DNA from: Firmicutes bacterium UBA3930
GTDB taxonomy: Bacteria > Bacillota > Clostridia > Caldicoprobacterales > Caldicoprobacteraceae
DNA length: 49,969 bases
Direction of reading: 5' to 3'
Assembly (NCBI GenBank): GCA_002385885.1
Contig: DGEI01000013.1
Location: 209,650 to 259,618 of the forward strand
A program made the translations under genes and the position numbers. Below, in pieces: positions 41,809-49,969 of the stretch. The notes below the pieces were generated by a model. It was not told where the DNA came from. It did not search any database and saw nothing but the letters and a program-made list of their open reading frames with translations. Position 1 is the stretch's first letter. Every line of letters starts with the position of its first letter.

Positions 41809-43113
41809 TCATGATAGAAGCTTCGGCAGAAATGTAACTATTTGAGGAAATGCAATCAAAAGAAGGACACATACAATTGCAGCCAGTAAAAATGGCCAGA
41901 TACCCTTGAATATGGTTTCAAGGGGAACATCTTTTGCTATCCCTTTAACAACAAAAACATTCATGCCTACAGGCGGGGTAATAACTCCCATTGCCACCAC
42001 GATCGCAACTATGACGCCAAACCATACAGGGTCATATCCCAATACCTTTACTACCGGATAAAATATCGGTGTGGTAAGAAGAATAAGCGCCAGGGCATCA
42101 ATGAAACATCCAAGCACCAGGTACACTATTGTTATGAATACCATTACTAAAAAAGCAGGTAAATCTAAAGCGGATACCCAGTTTGCCAGTTGAAACGGTA
42201 ACCTGCTTATTGCTATAAAACGTCCAAATATCATTGCGCTTGCCACCATAAACATGATCATGGCCGTAGTCTTGGTTGTATCCCTTAAAGACTTTATAAA
42301 ACCATTCCAGTTAAGCTGGCGCTTCGCAGCAGATATTAATAAAATACCGGCACACCCTACAGCACCGGCTTCAGTAGGTGTAAACCAGCCGGCAAACAAT
42401 CCTCCCAGGGAGATGCTGAATACCACTAAGATCTCCCATACACCGTTGCGCAGGGAGTTCAGTTTCTCAGCCAGTGTTGACCTTTCACCTGCCGGTGCCA
42501 AATCAGGATTTTTGGATACAACAATCCATATAGCCAGCATATAGAACAGCATAAGAAGAATGCCCGGGATTATTCCTGCAATGAACAGTTTTCCTACCGA
42601 CTGCTGTGTTGACACACCATATACCAGTAATATAACGCTGGGCGGGATAAGTATGCCCAAAGCGCCTCCGGCAGCTACGCTGGCCGTGGATAGCGAATCA
42701 TCATATTTGTATTTCCTCATTTCAGGTAACGCTATGGCTCCCATCGTAGCAGTAGTTGCTGTGTTTGAGCCACAGATAGCACCAAATATGGCACACGCCG
42801 CCTCGGTTGCCATGGCTAAGCCACCGGTACGGTGCCCGACAAAACAATATGCAGTCCGGTATAGTCTTGCCCCTATCCCGGAATAATACGCCAAAAACCC
42901 CATCCATACAAACATAGGAATTACACTTAATGAATACGAAGTAAAACTTGAATACATTTCAGTTGCCAGCATGCTAAATGCTGCCGATGGCGATACCAAA
43001 AAACTGAAACCTGCTAATCCTACAATAGCCATAGCATAAGCAATTGGTACATTGAAAAACAGCAAAACTAAAAATGCAAAGATTCCTGCCAAACCAACTA
43101 CCGGCTCACCCAT
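41809..43113 (-). CDS. dctM: TRAP transporter large permease (DctM)
   Basis: The 434-aa membrane protein has about 12 helices and DctM-family signatures: ACAIFGAICGSNTATTATMG near 108-127, GALGILIPPSVILLVYG near 148, GWFTPTEAGAVG near 243, and MGVITPPVGMNVFVVKG near 385. It is the ion-coupled permease subunit that imports carboxylate or related solutes. Its ATG overlaps the dctQ stop by 8 nt. Third gene of a dctP-dctQ-dctM operon. Confidence 0.95.
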   Translation of the reverse strand: MGEPVVGLAGIFAFLVLLFFNVPIAYAMAIVGLAGFSFLVSPSAAFSMLATEMYSSFTSYSLSVIPMFVWMGFLAYYSGIGARLYRTAYCFVGHRTGGLAMATEAACAIFGAICGSNTATTATMGAIALPEMRKYKYDDSLSTASVAAGGALGILIPPSVILLVYGVSTQQSVGKLFIAGIIPGILLMLFYMLAIWIVVSKNPDLAPAGERSTLAEKLNSLRNGVWEILVVFSISLGGLFAGWFTPTEAGAVGCAGILLISAAKRQLNWNGFIKSLRDTTKTTAMIMFMVASAMIFGRFIAISRLPFQLANWVSALDLPAFLVMVFITIVYLVLGCFIDALALILLTTPIFYPVVKVLGYDPVWFGVIVAIVVAMGVITPPVGMNVFVVKGIAKDVPLETIFKGIWPFLLAAIVCVLLLIAFPQIVTFLPKLLS

Positions 43114-43597
43114 TATTCTCCGACCCCTTTAACATTTTAATAGCTTGTATCAAGTTAACAATGGATAGAATGAACACCCCAAAAGCAACAATATATATAA
43201 ATGGATAGAAATGAATTTCAGCTGTGGAAGTAACCTCACCGCTTACCCTTATCCTGTTTCCATACTTTATCAGCTGCCATGAAACAAATGTGAAAAATAT
43301 GAATGATATTATGCCTGATACGGCTGTTATAATCCTCTTAACGGCTCCAGGAAGTTTTTGCACAAATACCTCAACCCTGATATGTCCATCCATCAGGGCA
43401 CAGTACGCCACGGAAGAACCAATTACTAATGCCATCAGTACACTGACATATTCGGAGATACCCAAAATTGACCATCCCACCAAACGCCTTGTCAATATGT
43501 TAAACACGGTTAGTGCCATTACTGCTACTATTCCCCAACCGGCAACCGCATCCATGAATCTGCTTAATTTGCTGAGCATATTTTCGAACCGTCCCAT
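43106..43597 (-). CDS. dctQ: TRAP transporter small permease (DctQ)
   Basis: The 163-aa protein has four predicted transmembrane helices (starting near 18, 42, 85 and 126) and the DctQ segment RRLVGWSILGISEYVSVLMALVIGSSVAYC. It bridges the binding protein and DctM. ATG at 43597 follows GAGGGG; an ATG five codons earlier lies in the dctP stop region without a ribosome binding site. It starts 8 nt after the dctP stop. Confidence 0.92.
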   Translation of the reverse strand: MGRFENMLSKLSRFMDAVAGWGIVAVMALTVFNILTRRLVGWSILGISEYVSVLMALVIGSSVAYCALMDGHIRVEVFVQKLPGAVKRIITAVSGIISFIFFTFVSWQLIKYGNRIRVSGEVTSTAEIHFYPFIYIVAFGVFILSIVNLIQAIKMLKGSENNG

Positions 43598-43605
43598 ATT
43601 ACCCC

Positions 43606-44688
43606 TCACCATCCGTCATTGTATTTATCTGCCAGCTGTTTAGCCATATCCAATATCTCTTTTCCGTTTAAACCCCTTTTTTTCAGTTTTTCTACGTATT
43701 CACTTTGTATAGGCTCAACTTTATTGATCCACAAAAGCATTTCCTGTTCTGAAAGTTCGAGTATTTCCATACCCATCTCATTGACAGCCCAATTCAGCGC
43801 ATCTTCATTCTGCCTGTCCCACAAACCGGCTCCTATTTCCTGAAAACACTTTTCGCTTACATCTTCGACAGCTTTCTGCAAATCAGGCGGCAGTGAATTC
43901 CATTTATCCAGATTCATTGTCAGAAAAAACAGCGTATTGTACAGAAAAGGAGTTTTAGTCACGTAATTGGTTACTTCAGCATGTTTCCAGCCTTTTAACA
44001 CTTCCAGGGGAGAGAGATTGCCCTCTACCATTCCTTTTGACATTGCTTCATATGCCTCGGATTGAGCCATTGCAATGGGTGTTGCACCCAGCGTATCAAG
44101 GGTTTTGGCGCTAAGTCCGGTTGCCCTTATTTCCATGCCCTGAAGATCGTTTAAATTCCGAACCGGGGTTTTGGTAAACAGATCTCCGGAACCGGTCGCA
44201 AGCACCATCAATAGCCTGGTGTCCTGAATTTCCTCGGGTTGAGTTTTCTTAATCCCCTCCCAGGCTGTTTTACTTGCAGCTTCAGCGCTTTTGTATATGA
44301 CCCCCGGCAGCTCAAAGACTTCCAGCACCGGGAAACGGCCTCTTGTATATGAGAAGCATGACATGCCAATATCAGCCACGCCATCCATCACACCCTGATA
44401 TATATCGTTTGCTTTAAGCAGCGTCTCTCCCGGATACCTTACTATTTTTATCCTGCCGTCAGTAGCTTGCTCAACTTCCTCAGACCATTTATTCAAGAGG
44501 TCAGCTTCTACAGGATGTGTGGCAGGAAAAAAATGAGCAAGCTTAAGCTGTATTACCTTATCTCCTTCCGCATTTTCATTCTTCGCTAATCTTCTTTGAA
44601 AAACAATACCGGCCGATGTACACGCGGCAAATACAGCCACTCCCATAAGTATCAGGATTAATACATAGATCCTGTTTTTTCTGAACAT
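43606..44688 (-). CDS. dctP: TRAP transporter substrate-binding protein (DctP)
   Basis: The 360-aa protein has an N-terminal membrane signal (YVLILILMGVAVFAAC, possibly a lipobox ending at Cys 22). The DctP fold follows: LKLAHFFPATHPVEADLLNKW near 53, GVADIGMSCFSYTRGRFPVLE near 108, and the conserved Arg region GMEIRATGLSAKTLDTLGA near 180. It captures the solute outside the membrane; the substrate is unknown. I chose ATG at 44688, nine nt after GGAG. Upstream starts run through the hairpin at 44720-44739. Confidence 0.93.
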   Translation of the reverse strand: MFRKNRIYVLILILMGVAVFAACTSAGIVFQRRLAKNENAEGDKVIQLKLAHFFPATHPVEADLLNKWSEEVEQATDGRIKIVRYPGETLLKANDIYQGVMDGVADIGMSCFSYTRGRFPVLEVFELPGVIYKSAEAASKTAWEGIKKTQPEEIQDTRLLMVLATGSGDLFTKTPVRNLNDLQGMEIRATGLSAKTLDTLGATPIAMAQSEAYEAMSKGMVEGNLSPLEVLKGWKHAEVTNYVTKTPFLYNTLFFLTMNLDKWNSLPPDLQKAVEDVSEKCFQEIGAGLWDRQNEDALNWAVNEMGMEILELSEQEMLLWINKVEPIQSEYVEKLKKRGLNGKEILDMAKQLADKYNDGW

Positions 44689-44719
44689 TTCTACCTTCTC
44701 CCCCATACTCAAATAAAAC

Positions 44720-44739
44720 AAAAAACCCCCGTAGGGGTT
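44720..44739 (-). terminator. Intrinsic terminator in the leader of dctP (possible attenuator)
   Basis: Read leftward, AACCCC, TACG loop, GGGGTT followed by TTTT. It ends 31 nt before the dctP start codon. Because a good promoter lies upstream of it (44863-44891) and none is visible between it and dctP, it should be crossed by transcripts of the TRAP operon. It could alternatively just end the crp-type gene's transcript. Confidence 0.7.
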
Positions 44740-44862
44740 AAAATGCATAAATATGCTAAAGAGTATATAAATACCTTCCATCCAACCGTCCTACTTAATA
44801 CAAATACTCCATTATTGAGTTTTGCTTGCACTTCCATACTACTAAAACATACTACTCTTAAA

Positions 44863-44891
44863 ATGATATCAATATTACTGTAAAATGTCAA
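44863..44891 (-). promoter_or_regulatory. Promoter of the TRAP operon leader
   Basis: Reverse strand TTGACA (44891-44886), exactly 17 nt, TATCAT (44868-44863), starting 7 nt after the Crp/Fnr gene's stop codon. Predicted start near 44855, giving a leader of about 165 nt before dctP. Confidence 0.7.
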
Positions 44892-44897
44892 CAGGAA

Positions 44898-45593
44898 TCA
44901 TTCAGCCATCCTTATTAAAGCCCGGACGTCCTTTACCAGTATCGAAGCCCTGTGAAAATCTATGATTCCTTCGTCCCTCATTTTGCACATCTCCCTTGAA
45001 AGGGAAGGCCGTGATACGTTCAAAAAATCAGCCATCTCGTTGCGGTTCATAGGCAGCATAAAAATTGCCTTTCCTGCTTTCTTGTACTGCTCCAGCAAAT
45101 AAGTGCTGATTTTACCGCGTATGCTTTTAATTGATAAATACTCCACTTTTCTGCTGAGGGCTATTGCCCTTTCTGATACTATCATAAGCATATTCTCTAT
45201 CAGTTTTCTATGCCACGGACACATTTGCCTGCATTCGCCCACAATTCTTTCCCTGCTGATAAACAATGCTTTGCATTGCTGTTGAGCTTCTACCGTCACC
45301 GGCCAGTTGGACTGGCTGGAAAAAGCTACAATTTCACCGAACACATCTCCCGGGGCAAGAAGGGTCATCATGACCCTGGTTCCGGCAACATTCTCCTTAT
45401 ACGCCGCTGCTTCACCTTCCAGTATGATCCCTATGCCTTTAAACTCTTCCCCTGCAATTGCTATGTACTGATTTTTTTTATAGTTATGAATTCTTGGTTC
45501 GAGGCATTTTACCATATTAACGATTTCATCATCATCAAGCCCGGCAAACAACTCAGTTTCGGATAATACATCCACAAATTCTTCTATATGCAA
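44898..45593 (-). CDS. Crp/Fnr family transcriptional regulator
   Basis: The 231-aa protein has an N-terminal cyclic-nucleotide-binding-type barrel (about 12-125, with LAPGDVFGEIVAFS near 80), a dimerization helix, and a C-terminal winged helix with MNRNEMADFLNVSRPSLSRE near 182-201. It lacks the four N-terminal Cys of FNR, so it is not an Fe-S FNR. Located divergently from the ferredoxin-hcp genes, it resembles HcpR-type regulators of hcp, which respond to nitrosative stress; that is inference. The start is TTG at 45593, eight nt after GAGGTG. Confidence 0.88.
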   Translation of the reverse strand: MHIEEFVDVLSETELFAGLDDDEIVNMVKCLEPRIHNYKKNQYIAIAGEEFKGIGIILEGEAAAYKENVAGTRVMMTLLAPGDVFGEIVAFSSQSNWPVTVEAQQQCKALFISRERIVGECRQMCPWHRKLIENMLMIVSERAIALSRKVEYLSIKSIRGKISTYLLEQYKKAGKAIFMLPMNRNEMADFLNVSRPSLSREMCKMRDEGIIDFHRASILVKDVRALIRMAE

Positions 45594-45615
45594 ATTATCA
45601 TCACCTCTGTACTTT

Positions 45616-45660
45616 TTGTAACATCAGATACCGACTTGCCAGGTTTTATTATATTATAAT
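45616..45660 (+). promoter_or_regulatory. Putative activator-dependent promoter of the ferredoxin-hcp genes
   Basis: A consensus TATAAT (45655-45660) has no matching -35 box at normal spacing. Centred about 42 nt before the predicted start is GTAACATCAGATAC (45618-45631), a weakly symmetric site in the class II position for a Crp/Fnr activator. The half-site TTGTAACA (45616-45623) recurs in inverse form at 46497-46504 before hcp. Confidence 0.4.
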
Positions 45661-45764
45661 GGCATCGACAAGACAACAGAAAGCCATAGCTGCCAATAAA
45701 TAAATCAGCATGGAATATGTCGAATATAAAAAATATCGTTTCAAATTTAGAAGGGGTGTTATAT

Positions 45765-46475
45765 ATGATTAGGAAGATTGTAAAGATTGATCGTGAAAAA
45801 TGCAACGGCTGCGGCCTGTGCATCGATGCCTGCCACGAAGGCGCACTGCAGCTAGTGGATGGAAAAGCCGAGCTTGTGTCTGAATCGTACTGTGACGGGC
45901 TGGGAGACTGCTTACCGGAATGCCCGACCGGCGCGATTTCTATTGAAGAGCGGGAAGCTCAACCTTTTGATGAAGAAGCAGTCAAAAAAAATATGGAGAA
46001 AGCCAAATCTCAAAACACGCTTGCCTGTGGCTGTCCGGGTACAAGGGTTCAGGCAATGACAAGAGGTTCATCCATGCCCAGTCAGGCTCCGCCCCAAACC
46101 CATATGGAATCCCAGCTTCGCCAATGGCCCTGCCAGATTAAGCTTGTCCCGGCAAACGCTCCGTATCTTAATAACGCTCATCTCCTGGTAGCTGCCGACT
46201 GCACTGCATACGCATATGCAAACATACATCAGGATTTCATGCGTAACAAGATAACCCTGATTGGCTGTCCAAAGCTGGATAATGCAGATTATTCAGATAA
46301 ACTGGCGGAAATCTTAAAACACAACGAAATAAAGAGTATAACGGTTCTGAAAATGGAGGTCCCCTGCTGCAACGGTTTGGCATACGCGGTAAGGAATGCC
46401 CTTATACAGAGCGGAAAAATGATTCCTTGGAGTATTGTCACCATATCCTTGGACGGAAAGATAATCGAAGACTGA
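45765..46475 (+). CDS. 4Fe-4S ferredoxin-domain protein upstream of hcp
   Basis: The 236-aa protein starts with two [4Fe-4S] motifs (CNGCGLCIDACHEGAL near 13-28, and CDGLGDCLPECPTGAI near 44-59). A C-terminal domain has further Cys motifs (CGCPG near 88, GCPKLD near 166, PCCNG near 200). This protein type commonly precedes hcp in clostridia and probably supplies electrons to it. ATG at 45765 follows AAGGGG; the longer frame from 45717 has no ribosome binding site. Confidence 0.85.
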   Translation: MIRKIVKIDREKCNGCGLCIDACHEGALQLVDGKAELVSESYCDGLGDCLPECPTGAISIEEREAQPFDEEAVKKNMEKAKSQNTLACGCPGTRVQAMTRGSSMPSQAPPQTHMESQLRQWPCQIKLVPANAPYLNNAHLLVAADCTAYAYANIHQDFMRNKITLIGCPKLDNADYSDKLAEILKHNEIKSITVLKMEVPCCNGLAYAVRNALIQSGKMIPWSIVTISLDGKIIED

Positions 46476-46496
46476 TTAACAGCGCATTATGGGCAA

Positions 46497-46504
46497 TGTT
46501 ACAA
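46497..46504 (+). promoter_or_regulatory. Possible Crp/Fnr half-site before hcp
   Basis: TGTTACAA is the exact inverse complement of TTGTAACA at 45616. It lies in the 133-nt gap between the ferredoxin gene and hcp. An 8-mer match is weak evidence, but both copies are in the only two upstream regions of this locus. Confidence 0.25.
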
Positions 46505-46608
46505 CCAGAAATATACTGCATTTATTCTTAAGCACTGTTTTTTGCATGACATTGCCCTCTATATATCAACTAAACAAAGAAAACAATATTTTTGGGAGGT
46601 ATGGAATT

Positions 46609-48252
46609 ATGAATATGTTTTGTTATCAATGCCAGGAAGCAGCAAAAGGCACAGGGTGCACTCTACGGGGAGTATGCGGTAAAACCAATGATGTGTCAAA
46701 TCTTCAGGATCTATTGATCTATGCCCTGAAGGGAATATCGATTTTCAGTACGAAATTGAAAAATGCCGGTGCAAAAACACCTGAAGCAGACACCTTGGTA
46801 GTAGACGGCCTGTTTTCAACCATCACAAACGTCAACTTCGGTAAGGAATACTTTATTAAGAATATCAGACAGGCGCTTGAACTAAGGGAACAATTAAAGG
46901 AACAGGCAGTAAAAGCAGGTATCCAGCCTGACAACGACCTTCATGATGCCGCTGTCTGGACGGCCGAAACAACAGAAGATTTTGAAGCTAAAGCAGTATC
47001 AGTCGGTATATTGGCTGATGAAAATGAGGATATAAGATCATTGAAGTCAATTATCCTGTATGGAATTAAAGGTATGGCAGCCTACGCATATCATGCACGC
47101 GTATTGGGTTATAACGACCAGGAAGTATACGACTTCATGCAAAAGGCGTTAGCCGCAGCCACTGACAGCAGCTTAACAGCCGATGAACTGCTTGCACTGG
47201 TCCTGGACACAGGTAAATATGCTGTCCAAACCATGGCGCTGTTGGATAAGGCGAATACATCCACTTACGGCAGCCCTGAAATCACCCGGGTAAACATTGG
47301 TGTAAGAAATAATCCCGGTATTTTGATTAGCGGGCATGACCTGAAGGATTTGGAAGAACTGCTGGAGCAAACCGAAGGAACCGGTGTGGATGTCTATACC
47401 CACGGTGAAATGCTTCCGGCACACTATTACCCGGCGTTTAAAAAATACAAGCACTTTGCAGGCAACTATGGAAATGCCTGGTGGAAACAGGACAAAGAGT
47501 TCCAGAGTTTCAACGGGCCTATTCTCATGACAACCAACTGCCTGGTTCCGCCCAAAGATTCATATAAAGACAGGCTGTACACAACCGGAGTGGTAGGTTT
47601 CCCGGGTGTAAAACATATACCTGCCAACGAAGATGGGACTAAGGATTTCTCAGAAATAATCGAACATGCAAAGAAATGCGCTCCGCCTGAGGAGATCGAA
47701 ACAGGCGAAATAATCGGAGGTTTTGCACACTCTACGGTGCTCAGCCTGGCTGATAAGGTAGTGGATGCTGTCAAAGCAGGGAAGATTAAGAAGTTCTTTG
47801 TAATGGCAGGATGCGACGGAAGAATGAGGAGCAGAGAATACTATACAGAATTTGCCGGGAATCTCCCTCAAGACACTGTAATACTGACGGCAGGATGCGC
47901 CAAATACAGATACAACAAGCTGAACTTAGGAGATATAGACGGCATACCCCGGGTACTGGATGCAGGACAATGCAACGACTCGTACTCTCTGGCAATAATA
48001 GCCCTTAAGCTGAAAGAAGCCTTTGGGCTTGAAGATGTAAATGAACTGCCCATTGCCTATAATATTGCATGGTATGAACAGAAAGCCGTTACAGTTCTTC
48101 TGGCGCTGCTTTACCTTGGCGTGAAGAACATCCATCTTGGGCCGACCCTTCCGGCCTTCCTGTCACCAAATGTAGCCAAAGTACTGGTTGAAAAGTTCGG
48201 TATTGGCGGTATAACCAACGTAGAAGACGATATCAAGATGTTTACTGCCTGA
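46609..48252 (+). CDS. hcp: Hybrid cluster protein (hydroxylamine reductase family)
   Basis: The 547-aa protein has the N-terminal cluster cysteines C5, C8, C17 and C23 (CYQCQEAAKGTGC then C). The hybrid-cluster ligands lie in SGHDLKDLEEL near 241, THGEMLPAHYYP near 262, TNCLVPP near 307, AGCDGRMRSREYY near 399, AGCAKYRYNK near 428 and DAGQCNDSYS near 453. Hcp reduces hydroxylamine or NO and protects against nitrosative stress. ATG at 46609 follows GGGAGG; 40 upstream in-frame codons are not family-like. Confidence 0.96.
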   Translation: MNMFCYQCQEAAKGTGCTLRGVCGKTNDVSNLQDLLIYALKGISIFSTKLKNAGAKTPEADTLVVDGLFSTITNVNFGKEYFIKNIRQALELREQLKEQAVKAGIQPDNDLHDAAVWTAETTEDFEAKAVSVGILADENEDIRSLKSIILYGIKGMAAYAYHARVLGYNDQEVYDFMQKALAAATDSSLTADELLALVLDTGKYAVQTMALLDKANTSTYGSPEITRVNIGVRNNPGILISGHDLKDLEELLEQTEGTGVDVYTHGEMLPAHYYPAFKKYKHFAGNYGNAWWKQDKEFQSFNGPILMTTNCLVPPKDSYKDRLYTTGVVGFPGVKHIPANEDGTKDFSEIIEHAKKCAPPEEIETGEIIGGFAHSTVLSLADKVVDAVKAGKIKKFFVMAGCDGRMRSREYYTEFAGNLPQDTVILTAGCAKYRYNKLNLGDIDGIPRVLDAGQCNDSYSLAIIALKLKEAFGLEDVNELPIAYNIAWYEQKAVTVLLALLYLGVKNIHLGPTLPAFLSPNVAKVLVEKFGIGGITNVEDDIKMFTA

Positions 48253-48296
48253 TTTGAAATATAACCAGTTTTAGATTAATCCCCGTATTCTCATAT

Positions 48297-48342
48297 AAAA
48301 AAGCTATTCCGATTGCATATTCTGCATAGGAATAGCTTTTTT
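48297..48342. terminator. Shared terminator between hcp and the isochorismatase gene
   Basis: AAAAGCTATTCC, 18-nt loop, GGAATAGCTTTTTT. The stem of at least 10 pairs has T runs in both directions and lies between the convergent stop codons at 48252 and 48345. Confidence 0.85.
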
Positions 48343-48344
48343 GC

Positions 48345-48902
48345 TTATTTGATGAGTTTTGAAAGCTCTTTATACAGCGGGGTTCCGGCCTGCTTCAACA
48401 GATCGAAAAACACGGTTTCGGCAGAAGTTATTACAGCACCCATCCCGCGCATAAGGGATAAACCGGTATTATGGTTTTCCCGTGTTCGCGAGCAAACGGT
48501 GTCTTCCGCCACAAAAACCATATATCCCAAACTCAACAGTTCCCTTACGGTCTGGAGAACACATACATGAGTCTCCATACCGGTTACAATGATCTTTTTT
48601 CGTCCCAACCGTTCAAGGGTTGACATCACTTCCTCAGTACAGGCCGAAAAGGCTATCTTTTCAAAGACATAATCTGTATCCAGTTTACCGCTTAATTCAT
48701 CAACGGTTTTCCCTAAGCCTTTTGGATACTGTTCTGTAACCACTGTCGGGATCCCCAGTTTTTGTGCCGTATCAACCAGGATTCCGGCGTTTTTTACAAC
48801 CTGCTCCCGGCGTTCCATTACAGATGCCAGGCGCTGCTGAATATCGATTATCATTAATACAGCCTCATGGCTGTGCAAAGTAAACTTATCCATATCAAGC
48901 AT
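48345..48902 (-). CDS. Isochorismatase-like cysteine hydrolase
   Basis: The 185-aa protein has the family triad: Asp in LMIIDIQQRLASV near 20, Lys in YVFEKIAFSAC near 80, and the nucleophile Cys in VTGMETHVCVLQT near 110. The family includes isochorismatases and nicotinamidases; the substrate is unknown. It follows metQ by 16 nt, so it is likely in the methionine-transport operon. A small hairpin (48911-48930) spans the metQ stop codon. Confidence 0.9.
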   Translation of the reverse strand: MLDMDKFTLHSHEAVLMIIDIQQRLASVMERREQVVKNAGILVDTAQKLGIPTVVTEQYPKGLGKTVDELSGKLDTDYVFEKIAFSACTEEVMSTLERLGRKKIIVTGMETHVCVLQTVRELLSLGYMVFVAEDTVCSRTRENHNTGLSLMRGMGAVITSAETVFFDLLKQAGTPLYKELSKLIK

Positions 48903-48918
48903 TCTTTCTGCCTGCTTG

Positions 48919-49719
48919 TCAGAAAGCAGGTATCACACCACCTTCATAAGTTTCTTCGATATACTTCCTCATCTTGTCACTCCGCAATGCTTCCATCAGT
49001 TTCTTAAACTTCTCCTCATCTTTTTCACTGGTTTTTACGGCTACAATATTGGCATACGGCGAATCCTTATCCTCAAGAATAAGGGAATCCTTGGTGGGCA
49101 CCAGACCGGCTTCCAGAGCATAGTTGCCATTTATTACGGCGCCATCCACATCATCCAATACCCTGGGCAGCTGGGCGGCTTCCAATGGTACAATCTTAAT
49201 ATTCTTCGGGTTTTCTGTAATATCATTTTCGGTGGCGAGTATGCCGGCCTTGTCATCCAGCTTTATCAAATCATACTTCTGAAGAAGCAGAAGGGCTCTC
49301 CCTCCGTTTGTAGGATCGTTGGGTATAGCAATCTCACAGCCGTCAGGCAGTTCGTCAATTGAACCATGTTTATTGGAATACAACCCCATTGGCTCAACAT
49401 GTACCCCGCCGATGGATATAATATCAAGATTATTCTCTTCTTTAAATGTATTCATATAAGGTTCGTGTTGAAAGAAGTTGGCATCCAGTTCTCCTTCAGC
49501 CAGGGCAAGATTGGGCTTATGGTAATCGGTAAATTCAATAATTTCCACTTTAATTCCCTGTTTCTCCAAATCGTCTTTGATATGTTCTATCATTTTGGCA
49601 TGAGGTTCCGGCGATACCCCAATCCTGATTAAATTATCCTTACTCCCGCCTCCGGCACATCCGGCAAAAGCAAAAATGAATAAACCTGCAATAATTAATG
49701 ACAACAACACTTTTTTCAT
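48919..49719 (-). CDS. metQ: Methionine ABC transporter substrate-binding lipoprotein
   Basis: The 266-aa protein has a lipoprotein signal (lipobox near FAGC, Cys at about 21) and the NlpA/MetQ fold: IRIGVSPEPHAKMIEHIKDD near 31, LDANFFQHEPYM near 78, and GAVINGNYALEAGL near 195. It delivers methionine to the MetNI permease. It lies downstream of metI, as expected, 19 nt away. Confidence 0.94.
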   Translation of the reverse strand: MKKVLLSLIIAGLFIFAFAGCAGGGSKDNLIRIGVSPEPHAKMIEHIKDDLEKQGIKVEIIEFTDYHKPNLALAEGELDANFFQHEPYMNTFKEENNLDIISIGGVHVEPMGLYSNKHGSIDELPDGCEIAIPNDPTNGGRALLLLQKYDLIKLDDKAGILATENDITENPKNIKIVPLEAAQLPRVLDDVDGAVINGNYALEAGLVPTKDSLILEDKDSPYANIVAVKTSEKDEEKFKKLMEALRSDKMRKYIEETYEGGVIPAF

Positions 49720-49738
49720 TCTTATTCCTCCATTCCTA

Positions 49739-49969
49739 TTATTTTTTGCTTATTTTTGAAGCTAATCTGTTTCCAACATATTGGATACCCTGAACCAGTA
49801 AAACTATTATGATTACTGAAACCACCATTATATCTGTCTGAAATCTGTATAAACCATATCTGATGGCCAGATCCCCCAAACCACCTCCTCCAATGGCACC
49901 GGCCATAGCAGAATACCCTATTAAGTTAATTATCGTCAGCGTTACCCCCATTATCAGTGACGGCATTGC
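49739..49969 (-). CDS. metI: Methionine ABC transporter permease, C-terminal part
   Basis: The visible 75 or so residues are the end of a MetI-type permease: GAIGGGGLGDLAIRYGLYRFQTD, a final transmembrane helix, and a Lys-rich tail. The N-terminal part and the ATPase gene metN lie beyond the window, and any SAM-responsive leader would be there too. Confidence 0.92.
   Translation of the reverse strand, partial: AMPSLIMGVTLTIINLIGYSAMAGAIGGGGLGDLAIRYGLYRFQTDIMVVSVIIIVLLVQGIQYVGNRLASKISKK

Noticed and set aside
48903..49969. SAM riboswitch of the methionine transporter
   Set aside because: The operon start (metN side) is outside the window, and nothing resembling such a leader is visible between metI, metQ and the hydrolase gene.

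Overview
This window comes from an anaerobic, endospore-forming member of the Bacillota, class Clostridia. The evidence is spoIVA and a spoIIP-type gene, a trimeric [FeFe]-hydrogenase with a sensory partner, an hcp locus, CIRCE-controlled groESL, strong AGGAGG-type ribosome binding sites with several TTG starts, and moderately AT-rich DNA. Many gene families resemble those of Acetivibrio/Ruminiclostridium-type clostridia, but genus is an inference. I see no rRNA, CRISPR array, prophage or intact transposase.

Layout. Positions 1-420: a leftward tRNA cluster (Pro, a CAU tRNA, Phe, and the first half of Tyr, cut by the window edge) behind a consensus promoter. 521-5362: a TetR regulator, an MMPL/RND-type exporter and a secreted heptad-repeat protein. 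5544-6919: a three-gene DUF2089/SHOCT-like module under a promoter flanked by two palindromes. 7000-7662: a divergent acyltransferase. 7949-17359: a long leftward hydrogen-metabolism region. It holds HydA, HydB and HydC of a trimeric NAD/ferredoxin-linked [FeFe]-hydrogenase plus a ferredoxin-like protein, interleaved with putative signalling proteins (two histidine-kinase-type ATPases, two DRTGG proteins, a PHP protein, a HydS-like sensory hydrogenase), and starts with a SPOR-domain protein. 17513-21065: a DUF6062 gene, dCMP deaminase and groESL. 21121-23960: a DivIVA-like protein, an unknown protein, a DUF1836 regulator and a YvlD-type membrane protein. 24103-27652: lgt and two M16-like proteins. 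27945-30192: a cupin regulator paired with an acyl-CoA synthetase. 30235-39146: a leftward housekeeping and sporulation block (spoIVA, gpsA, plsY, der, a DUF512 radical-SAM-like protein, two DUF3189 proteins, a SpoIIP-type amidase, a DUF1614 membrane protein). 39405-41220: a pyruvate-kinase C-domain protein, an RluA-type synthase and YjbQ. 41809-44688: a TRAP transporter. 44898-48252: a Crp/Fnr regulator divergent from a ferredoxin gene and hcp. 48345-49969: an isochorismatase-like hydrolase and the end of a methionine ABC transporter operon.

The most interesting unexplained features are: a palindromic dispersed repeat with one copy at 23345-23506 and a degenerate tandem cluster at 41360-41800; a promoter, ~150-nt leader and intrinsic terminator placed just before the TRAP substrate-binding gene; the DUF2089/SHOCT-like operon, in which all three proteins share one short helical module; and the signalling proteins woven into the hydrogenase operon. 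Start codons were chosen from ribosome binding sites, so several genes are shorter than the longest open frame.
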